In this document: positions 1 through 5,462 of the stretch, piece after piece
Layout: every line of letters starts with the position of its first letter
Position numbering within the stretch: position 1 is the first letter of the stretch
DNA from: Nitrospirales bacterium
GTDB taxonomy: Bacteria; Nitrospirota; Nitrospiria; Nitrospirales; UBA8639
Length of the DNA stretch: 5,462 nucleotides
Direction: 5' to 3'
NCBI GenBank assembly: GCA_029261305.1
Contig: JAJDBO010000411.1
Span: 1-5,462 of the forward strand
The notes under the pieces: generated by a model
Database searches by the model: none
Seen by the model: only the letters and a program-made list of their open reading frames with translations
What the model was told of the DNA's origin: nothing
Translations under genes and position numbers: made by a program

Positions 1-1225
1 TGTATTGATTGAATAAGACATCGCCATAGGAAATGATCGTGTCCTGAAAGGTGTCTTTTTTCGAACGAAGCGCTTTTAGAAGCGAATCCAATTCTCCCGT
101 GGTAGCGTATTCATCATTATCCACATAGGTGAGATTGGGCAAAGCCACCGCCTCCTTTTGGTAGCCCCGAACAACCGTAATGTTTTTAATCCCTACGGCA
201 TTATAGGCATCGACAATGTGAGAGAGAATCGGCATGCCTTGAATGGAGACCATGGTCTTGGGTTTGTCTTCTGTGAGTTCTCCCAATTCGTCGCCACGAG
301 AGGCGGCTAAGACAATGGCGGCCATATTTTCGGCATTCTGTGGGAGGTAGCGTTTTTCCGCATCTTGGAGCTCGGCGGCGCCTTGAAGTCGAAATATCTC
401 AGATACGGAGGCGATGCGGTCTTCAATGGAAAGAAGGTGCTCTTGTGCCTTCAACGTCTGAGCAGTTTTCTGCATCGTGGTGACCGCAGAGCGGAGGAGG
501 TGGTTGGCCCAGATGACAAGGGAAATCCCTGATTGTCGAAATACCTCTGTTGGTGTGGAGTAATATTTTGTAGGAACGATGACCACTGGACAGCGATCGC
601 CCCATTCCTGTTTGAATGCAAGGATTTCATCAGGGACGGCCAGCGCGCTGTGGATCAATATGCCATCAGCCCCGGCTTGATGATAGGCCTCTGCGCGACG
701 TAATGCTTCGGTCAGTCCCCATCCACAAATAAAGGACTCAACTCGAGCGATGATACAAAAGTCATCATCGGTTTGAGCATCTTTGCCCGCTTTAATTTTG
801 CCGCAAAATTCCTCCATATCGGCCATGGGTTGCGCTTCGCCTTTAAGGAAACTATTGGTTTTGGGAAACAGTTTGTCTTCGATGCAGACGGCGGCAATGT
901 GCCGTTGCTCAAGTTTCCGGATAAGCCGTTGCATGTTGTTGAAATTGCCATAGCCGGTATCGCCGTCGAGGAGGATAGGAATCTGCGTGGCGTCGGACAT
1001 AAATTCGAGATTGTCCAACACTTGTGTCCAACTCGCCTCATTATTATCTCGGACGCCAAACTGGGCGGATATGGTCAGGCCACTTCCCCAAATCCCCTTA
1101 AACCCTGCTTCTTCCACAATCTTCGCGCTAAGGCCATTGTGGGCTTCACAGATAAATTCCAACTGTTTGGAGAGCAGTAAGTCTTTGAATTGCCGAGTCT
1201 TCGATGTAGTGGGTTGGATCGCCAT
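1..1225 (-). CDS. aepX: Phosphoenolpyruvate mutase fused to a nucleotidyltransferase (partial, C-terminus beyond the left edge)
   Basis: This frame is open from ATG at 1225 down to the window edge: 408 codons with no stop. Residues about 1-295 are PEP mutase, which rearranges PEP to phosphonopyruvate, the entry step of phosphonate synthesis. The family motif [10 protein letters not shown] lies at 116-125. Residues matching the catalytic set of the mollusc enzyme are D60, D87, D89 (DGDTGYGN), E116, K122, N124 and S125, at a constant offset of two. Residues from about 300 on are a MobA/LicC-like nucleotidyltransferase: [18 protein letters not shown] at 306-323 (the nucleotide loop) and GD at 401-402 (probable metal/nucleotide Asp). 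By family knowledge, such fused or neighbouring domains activate phosphonates with CTP (PntC type). The substrate here is inferred. Both domains should be cytosolic. The gene is divergent from the membrane operon. Upstream AGGA lies about 12 nt from ATG, a weak ribosome site. Confidence 0.93.
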   Translation of the reverse strand, partial: MAIQPTTSKTRQFKDLLLSKQLEFICEAHNGLSAKIVEEAGFKGIWGSGLTISAQFGVRDNNEASWTQVLDNLEFMSDATQIPILLDGDTGYGNFNNMQRLIRKLEQRHIAAVCIEDKLFPKTNSFLKGEAQPMADMEEFCGKIKAGKDAQTDDDFCIIARVESFICGWGLTEALRRAEAYHQAGADGILIHSALAVPDEILAFKQEWGDRCPVVIVPTKYYSTPTEVFRQSGISLVIWANHLLRSAVTTMQKTAQTLKAQEHLLSIEDRIASVSEIFRLQGAAELQDAEKRYLPQNAENMAAIVLAASRGDELGELTEDKPKTMVSIQGMPILSHIVDAYNAVGIKNITVVRGYQKEAVALPNLTYVDNDEYATTGELDSLLKALRSKKDTFQDTIISYGDVLFNQY

Positions 1226-1255
1226 TAGTTTTCTTTATCCTAAATTATCAGAAAG

Positions 1256-1285
1256 ATTAAAATACGTCATTTGTCTTATTGTTAA
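1256..1285 (-). promoter_or_regulatory. Candidate sigma-70-type promoter for the aepX-type gene
   Basis: Read on the minus strand, TTAACA (1285-1280) is followed after 18 bp by TTTAAT (1261-1256), about 30 bp before the ATG. An alternative -10, TATTTT (1264-1259), has a short 15-bp spacer. The region is AT-rich, so such matches arise easily by chance. The call rests on spacing and position only. Confidence 0.3.
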
Positions 1286-1314
1286 GAATGTTGGTGGTTA
1301 TGTAATACCGTTAG

Positions 1315-1343
1315 TTAACACTTTTGTAATGTATTTGTAACAT
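1315..1343 (+). promoter_or_regulatory. Candidate sigma-70-type promoter for the two-gene membrane operon
   Basis: TTAACA (1315-1320, five of six consensus bases) is followed after 17 bp by TAACAT (1338-1343, four of six). Transcription would start near 1350 and leave a leader of roughly 125 nt before the ATG at 1475. TGTAA occurs at 1301, 1325 and 1336, inside and next to the candidate. This could reflect an operator or simply AT-rich composition. Confidence 0.3.
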
Positions 1344-1474
1344 ATCATCATGGTAGGGGCATTCGCCAAATGAGTCATGAGCCTGCCTGAAAAGCAAATA
1401 GCCCGAGTCTATACCTCATTCGCTTACACACTTTCTTCCCAATCTAGAAATGTTCAAACAGGGCTGATCCAATA

Positions 1475-3790
1475 ATGAACACCTTGTATCAAATATTTAT
1501 CTATCCGCTGGAAGTGGGAATGGAATGGGTTTTTGGTCATGCCTATGTATTGACGGACCATTATGGGGCAGCTCTTTTTCTTCTCAGCCTGTGCGTTAAT
1601 CTAGCCTTGTTGCCCCTTTATCATTTAGCCGAATCATGGCAGCAAGCTGAACGCGGCGTTCAAAAACGTTTAGCGCCAAAGCTTGAAGAATTTAAACAGG
1701 TTTTTTCCGGGGAAGAGCGGTTCATGATGATCCGAACTCTGTATCGGCAACATGGCTATCATCCGATATACGCCTTGCGAACGACCCTGGGTTTAGCCAT
1801 TCAAGTTCCCTTTTTTATCGCGGCCTATCATCTGCTTTCTCATTATTCCGGTTTTGGTCATGCCTCATTTTTTCTTTTCCGAGATTTGGCAAAACCCGAT
1901 GGGCTTCTTTGGGGTATCAATGTCATGCCATTTATCATGACCGGGGTCAATTTCTTGTCGGCGTTCGTTTACGCGAAACATCTCAATTTCAATGATAAAA
2001 TTCAGCTTGGGGTTATTTCATTAGTGTTTCTTGCTTTGCTCTATGCCGCACCAGTTGCACTTGTCTTGTACTGGACGTTCAATAATATTTTCTCCTTGGC
2101 CAAAAACCTTGTGTATTTTCAGATCGGCCCCAAGGGAATAAGCAAATTTTGGAAAGATGAGGAAATGGTTTCACTTCACCCTAAAAGTGCTAAGTCTTTA
2201 TCCGGATTTGCTGTAGGGCCTTTGAAAATTGAAAGGAAATCGACAAGGAAAATCAAACAGATTTTTCAGAGCCCCTTTGCCTTGGCTTTTTTTGTTGGGG
2301 TCTTTCCAGTGTTATTTTTTATCAGCAATAACTGGTTCATGTTTGATGCCTCGCGACTCATGGTGACTTTTGGCGCGGTTTCTCTTGGCGTATTTCTGAT
2401 GTTGAGTGGTTATTATATTGCGCTCAACTGGTCGTTTAAGAAAATGATTTCTGGAAACCAAGCAAAAAACATACAACGGCTATTTGTCCTGGTAGCGGTT
2501 TTGGTGCTTGCCTACCAAGTGCGGATTGCGATTTTGCCATTAGTGGACAATAGCTATTCAAAATTTCTTATGACTGTAATGTTCATGGCTGTCATTGTGG
2601 CGTGGTTGCTTCCAAAGATCCAAATGTATCGCATGAATATCGTGTTGGGAGTCATGTGTTTGGCTCCTCTTGGAAGTATTATGGATGCGATATATGCCAA
2701 AGAAACCAAAACACTAGTTGACAGGATTGGCTATGATAGCCATCGGAAGCAGTATGATCACATCGCATTTTCTAAGCTGCCTAATGTGTACTATATTGTT
2801 CCGGATGGATACCCGAATAAAGAGGCCCTCAGAAAAATATTTCATATTGATAATCGGGATTTTTACCAGCAATTAGAATTTTGGGGATTCCAGGTGGAGC
2901 ATGAAATGCTGAGTAATTATCAGCATACCACAAGCTCGATTAGCTCTGCCTTTGGCATGGGACACCATTATTACAAAGGGAGTATTGGGAATTCCGAGTT
3001 GTTAGATTCAAGAGAATTCATCGTGAGTAATCAAAACCCAGTAGTACGTATTTTTGAAAATAATGGATACCAAATTGATTATATCCATGCTGAGGATAGT
3101 CTCCTTACCAAAGGTTGTTACGTGGATTCCTGCTTCCCCAACGCCACAATGGATGAGTTACTTGATGTTTGGATTCCTTCAAAGGTTCAGTCTTGGCCAA
3201 TCCTTGCAGGCCTGACTAACAACTCATTCCGATTTAAACAAAAATTCCTGAAGTATATCGATGAGGTCTCCGTCCAAAGCGTTCCTCATTTTACCTATGT
3301 TCATATGAGTATCCCAGGCCATAGTAAGACATCAAGACAAGACCAAACCGAATTGGTTGCCTTTCGCGAGAATTACGATAAAAAAATTAGCCTCGCGAAT
3401 GAGGAAATAACCAATTTTGTGGAGCGGATTCTGGCTCATGATCCTCATGCTTTGATCATTATTAATGCGGATCATGGGGCCTGGGGGTATGGTAGCTATA
3501 AACATGCGCAGAATGAGGTGTTGGATGGAATCGAAGATAACCTAATCGCGCTAGATCATTTGGGTGTTCTATTTGCCATACGATGGCCTGATGGCGAGTT
3601 AACCAATAAACAAAACTTCCGGACTAATGTAAATATATTTAGGCAGGTTTTTTCAGTCTTAAGTGATCGCGAGGGTTCCCCTGCATCAAAAATTCCTGAT
3701 CATGGCTTTATCACGAATGGTGAAGTTGTCATGGAAGTGGTTCATGAGGGCAAAATCTTGGATCATATGGTTAAAATGGGGGAATCGTAA
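1475..3790 (+). CDS. YidC/Oxa1-like membrane domain fused to a sulfatase/phosphotransferase-fold domain
   Basis: The protein has 771 residues and three parts. Residues 1-215 resemble the YidC/Oxa1 core: five hydrophobic stretches (about 5-20, 30-50, 103-122, 146-166, 177-207), a charged cytoplasmic hairpin at 52-100, and QVPFFIAAYHLL at 110-121, which matches the YidC QMPxFxAxYxxL region. The groove arginine of true YidC is replaced by N42. Residues 265-405 hold about five more hydrophobic segments. Residues 435-760 are an alkaline-phosphatase/sulfatase-superfamily domain: metal Asp in PDGYP (D444), likely nucleophile T485 in NYQHTTSSISS, H610/H616, and the metal pair D666-H667 in NADHG. C548 and C553 could form a disulfide, which fits an extracytoplasmic location. 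By family knowledge such domains with Thr are often phospho-group transferases (LtaS, EptA) rather than sulfatases. The substrate is unknown. AGGG lies 11 nt before ATG. The next gene follows after 21 bp, so the two are likely co-transcribed. Confidence 0.9.
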   Translation: MNTLYQIFIYPLEVGMEWVFGHAYVLTDHYGAALFLLSLCVNLALLPLYHLAESWQQAERGVQKRLAPKLEEFKQVFSGEERFMMIRTLYRQHGYHPIYALRTTLGLAIQVPFFIAAYHLLSHYSGFGHASFFLFRDLAKPDGLLWGINVMPFIMTGVNFLSAFVYAKHLNFNDKIQLGVISLVFLALLYAAPVALVLYWTFNNIFSLAKNLVYFQIGPKGISKFWKDEEMVSLHPKSAKSLSGFAVGPLKIERKSTRKIKQIFQSPFALAFFVGVFPVLFFISNNWFMFDASRLMVTFGAVSLGVFLMLSGYYIALNWSFKKMISGNQAKNIQRLFVLVAVLVLAYQVRIAILPLVDNSYSKFLMTVMFMAVIVAWLLPKIQMYRMNIVLGVMCLAPLGSIMDAIYAKETKTLVDRIGYDSHRKQYDHIAFSKLPNVYYIVPDGYPNKEALRKIFHIDNRDFYQQLEFWGFQVEHEMLSNYQHTTSSISSAFGMGHHYYKGSIGNSELLDSREFIVSNQNPVVRIFENNGYQIDYIHAEDSLLTKGCYVDSCFPNATMDELLDVWIPSKVQSWPILAGLTNNSFRFKQKFLKYIDEVSVQSVPHFTYVHMSIPGHSKTSRQDQTELVAFRENYDKKISLANEEITNFVERILAHDPHALIIINADHGAWGYGSYKHAQNEVLDGIEDNLIALDHLGVLFAIRWPDGELTNKQNFRTNVNIFRQVFSVLSDREGSPASKIPDHGFITNGEVVMEVVHEGKILDHMVKMGES

Positions 3791-3796
3791 CCCTCT

Positions 3797-3814
3797 AGGA
3801 AAAGAAATCCATTG
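3797..3814 (+). promoter_or_regulatory. Ribosome-binding site deciding a TTG start
   Basis: AGGA at 3797-3800 lies 11 nt before the TTG at 3812-3814 but 17 nt before the in-frame ATG at 3818. The spacing therefore favours TTG, two codons further upstream. Both starts keep the N-terminal signal/anchor segment, so the choice changes the protein by only two residues. Confidence 0.5.
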
Positions 3815-5155
3815 AACATGATAATTTTAGCTTTTTGTTTTGTCGCTACCATTTTTGCTCAGCCCGCTTTTGGTTACCTCGATCCAGGCACCGGAAGTAT
3901 GCTCACTTCTGCGTTGGTCGGTCTTGTCGCATCCTTAATATTTTTCTTGAAAGGCCTGTATTATAAGGGGATGCGTGGTGCATTTGGATATTTTGGGGTC
4001 AGGACCAAGGCTTCTAACGGAACCCACCAACTCGTATTCTATTCCGAGGGACGCCAATATTGGAACACCTTTAAGCCTGTTATTGATGAGCTTGTCGCCC
4101 GTGGTACATCCTGTCTGTATCTGACGTCAGACGAAAAAGATCCGGGTTTACTGGTGGTCTCAGAGCTTGTAACTACCAAGTTTATTGGATCAGGAAGCGC
4201 CGCCTATAATTATCTCCAATTTTTGGAAGCGGATGTGTGTGTCATGACCACACCAGGCCTTGATGTGTTACAGATTAAACGCTCAAAAGGGGTCAAGCAT
4301 TACGCGTATCTTTTTCATGGGCCTACCGATGCCGCCATTTACAAAACGTACTCTTTTGATTATTTCGATTCGATCATGACCAGTGGCGACCATCAGAGTG
4401 CCTCTATTAAAAAACTTGAGGATTTGCGTGGGACTTGGCCAAAACGAATCGTAAAAGCGGGGTGTCTGTATTATGACGAGATGACCAGACGACAAAAAAA
4501 AATGGTCGACGGCCCACGTTCTCAAGGAGGCATCACGGTGCTTGTTGCACCAACTTGGGGAGCGAACGGGCTCCTTAAGAAATTTGGGTCCCGTGTTCTG
4601 ATTCCATTATTGAAGAGCCAATACGAGGTGATTCTTCGGCCGCATCCGCAAAGTTATATCTCGGAAAAGGAGGTTCTGGAGAGATTGCATGATGAACTTG
4701 GACATTATAAAAATTTGCAATGGGATAACGACCCAGATGGTATGCTATCTATGGCAAAGGCCGATGTGATGGTGTCTGATCTCTCGGGGGTCGTCTTTGA
4801 TTTTGCCTTTTTATTTGAAAAGCCGGTTATCACTTTGAGCTATGAGTTAAGCAAGCTTGGGCTAGAAGCTGCTGATTTGCCGTGGGTCCCTTGGGAATTA
4901 ACCGTGCTTGATACTATAGGAAAGCAAATTGACGAAAAAGAATTGGATGTTCTGCCAGAAAAAATCCAGCAAGTAATTAGTGGAAATGATAAGCAGAACA
5001 TGATTCGTCAGCTTCGTGAAGAATCGGTGAGTTATTTTGGATGTGCTGGACAACAAGTTGTCAATGAGTTATTGCGAATTTGTGATGAAGTCCAAGCCGA
5101 AAGCAATAGTGGAACTATGAGTCTGTCAGTTGCCCACCAAGGACCTGCCACATAA
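3812..5155 (+). CDS. Membrane-tethered CDP-glycerol glycerophosphotransferase-family (TagB/TagF-like) transferase
   Basis: The protein has 447 residues. Residues 1-20 form a hydrophobic signal or anchor segment ending AQPAFG. YLDPGTGSM follows at 22-30, then a second hydrophobic stretch at about 31-50, then a basic patch (KGLYYKGMRG). This positive-inside pattern would put the DPGTGS loop outside and the catalytic domain in the cytoplasm. Residues about 72-425 match the CDP-glycerol glycerophosphotransferase family, a GT-B-like fold: FYSEGRQYW at 76-84, FHG at 168-170 (family HG motif), LRPHP at 275-279, and VSDLSGVVFDF at 321-331 (family TDYSSVxFDF). Known members transfer glycerol or ribitol phosphate from CDP donors onto teichoic acid or other glycans. 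HGPTDAAIYK departs from the usual HGTPLK, so the acceptor or donor may differ. A CMP-phosphonate donor is inferred only from the divergent aepX-type gene. The gene lies 21 bp behind the YidC-sulfatase gene. Confidence 0.88.
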   Translation: MNMIILAFCFVATIFAQPAFGYLDPGTGSMLTSALVGLVASLIFFLKGLYYKGMRGAFGYFGVRTKASNGTHQLVFYSEGRQYWNTFKPVIDELVARGTSCLYLTSDEKDPGLLVVSELVTTKFIGSGSAAYNYLQFLEADVCVMTTPGLDVLQIKRSKGVKHYAYLFHGPTDAAIYKTYSFDYFDSIMTSGDHQSASIKKLEDLRGTWPKRIVKAGCLYYDEMTRRQKKMVDGPRSQGGITVLVAPTWGANGLLKKFGSRVLIPLLKSQYEVILRPHPQSYISEKEVLERLHDELGHYKNLQWDNDPDGMLSMAKADVMVSDLSGVVFDFAFLFEKPVITLSYELSKLGLEAADLPWVPWELTVLDTIGKQIDEKELDVLPEKIQQVISGNDKQNMIRQLREESVSYFGCAGQQVVNELLRICDEVQAESNSGTMSLSVAHQGPAT

Positions 5156-5200
5156 GTGACCGATTAGTCGTCACTGCAAGACTCTGAACGTAAATCAGAG
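5155..5200 (+). repeat. Two tandem short hairpins just after the operon stop codon
   Basis: AGTGAC (5155-5160) pairs perfectly with GTCACT (5170-5175) across a 9-nt loop. CTCTGA (5182-5187) pairs with TCAGAG (5195-5200) across a 7-nt loop. Neither is followed by a T-run, so they are not standard rho-independent terminators. They could protect the mRNA 3' end or be chance repeats. Confidence 0.35.
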
Positions 5201-5262
5201 CATCACGGCTTACCCGTTCGAAACCCCTCGTTTGGTCCTGAACAGACTAAAAATTTTCTGTA

Positions 5263-5276
5263 TGTGACATCTCACA
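5263..5276. repeat. Short palindrome TGTGA-N4-TCACA
   Basis: This is a perfect 5-bp inverted repeat around CATC. The half-sites equal the CRP half-site, but the spacer is 4 nt where CRP sites have 6, so I do not call a CRP operator. It could be a small hairpin or a site for another dimeric regulator. Confidence 0.25.
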
Positions 5277-5308
5277 AATCTGTAGGTTGAGAGTACCCCG
5301 GATAGTTC

Positions 5309-5339
5309 GAGGGGTAGTTTTGCAGCGTTCCCCTTTTTT
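5309..5339 (+). terminator. Candidate weak rho-independent terminator
   Basis: GAGGGG (5309-5314) can pair with CCCCTT (5330-5335, one G-U pair) around a 15-nt loop. Six T residues at 5334-5339 follow directly. The stem is short and the loop long, so efficiency is doubtful. It lies about 155 nt after the stop at 5155 and could end the two-gene operon. The G-run also has competing upstream partners. Confidence 0.35.
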
Positions 5340-5462
5340 GTCATCCCCCCAAATCTCGCATAACTATAATTCTATCCCACATCGGTTTGATTCTGGCTTG
5401 ACCGCAAAGACATTGGACCTGTCGGGTTTTGATCTTGCAGGTGCCCATGCCTCCTACTTTTT

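Larger units (their letters stand above)
5156..5462. other. Intergenic stretch without a supported gene
   Basis: No reading frame of useful length or with a good ribosome site is visible on either strand in these 307 bases. They contain the tandem hairpins, the TGTGA palindrome, the candidate terminator and several C-runs (5224-5227, 5296-5299, 5330-5333, 5345-5350) that could pair with a single GGGG at 5311-5314. A perfect TATAAT lies at 5365-5370 but has no good -35 at normal spacing. The next gene may begin beyond the right edge. Confidence 0.6.

Noticed and set aside
423..1059. Two minus-strand frames (423-605 and 712-1059)
   Set aside because: Both are in a different frame from the PEP mutase-nucleotidyltransferase that occupies the same strand, so they are shadows of it.
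773..1180. Plus-strand open frame of 135 codons
   Set aside because: It lies antisense to the strongly supported PEP mutase coding sequence, matches no family I know and has no good ribosome site.
987..1340. Plus-strand open frame of 117 codons running into the divergent region
   Set aside because: Most of it is antisense to the aepX-type gene and its end covers the AT-rich promoter region. The translation has no recognisable domain.
4283..4525. Minus-strand open frame of 80 codons
   Set aside because: It is antisense to conserved catalytic regions of the TagF-like gene and has no family resemblance.
5212..5230. tRNA T-arm-like string GTTCGAAAC followed by CCCTCG, as at an integration site
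   Set aside because: The bases flanking TTCGAAA do not form the five-pair T-stem (only the closing G-C pairs), and no acceptor or anticodon arm is found nearby.
5263..5276. CRP operator
   Set aside because: The half-sites fit but the spacer is 4 nt where CRP needs 6.
5365..5370. Perfect TATAAT as a promoter -10
   Set aside because: The hexamers at 16-18 bp upstream are C-rich and unlike a -35. The nearest TTGTCA is 21 bp away. It is kept only as a remark in the intergenic entry.
5341..5448. Minus-strand 35-codon frame starting MGTCKIK with GGAGG upstream
   Set aside because: The GGAGG is only one base from the ATG, too close to act as a ribosome site, and the peptide matches nothing I recognise.

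Overview
The window holds three protein genes on either side of a divergent intergenic region. It reads as part of a bacterial cell-envelope glycan or lipid decoration locus, apparently built around a phosphonate (C-P bond) donor. The products suggest a Gram-negative-type bacterium with a periplasm: a large membrane protein carries an extracytoplasmic sulfatase-fold domain with a likely CX4C disulfide. Base composition is moderate. No rRNA, tRNA or taxonomic marker is present, so I do not assign a phylum.

Layout. Positions 1-1225 on the minus strand hold the first 408 codons of a PEP mutase fused to a nucleotidyltransferase (aepX-type). The gene runs off the left edge without a stop. Positions 1226-1474 are a 249-bp divergent promoter region. 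Positions 1475-3790 (+) encode a 771-residue protein that joins a YidC/Oxa1-like domain, further membrane helices and an alkaline-phosphatase/sulfatase-superfamily domain. After 21 bp comes 3812-5155 (+), a membrane-tethered enzyme of the CDP-glycerol glycerophosphotransferase (TagB/TagF-like) family, probably starting at TTG. Positions 5156-5462 have no convincing gene. They hold several short inverted repeats, a possible weak rho-independent terminator and an isolated TATAAT box.

Working model (inference). The AepX-nucleotidyltransferase makes phosphonopyruvate and, after further steps encoded elsewhere, activates a phosphonate such as 2-aminoethylphosphonate as a CMP ester. The TagF-like enzyme uses CMP/CDP-activated phospho- or phosphono-donors at the inner face of the membrane to decorate a lipid-linked glycan or polymer. 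The YidC-sulfatase fusion acts on the outer face, probably as a phospho- or phosphonoalkyl transferase or hydrolase whose YidC-like part has been repurposed. The individual families are recognisable. The fusion architecture and its pairing with a phosphonate donor gene are the points most worth testing.
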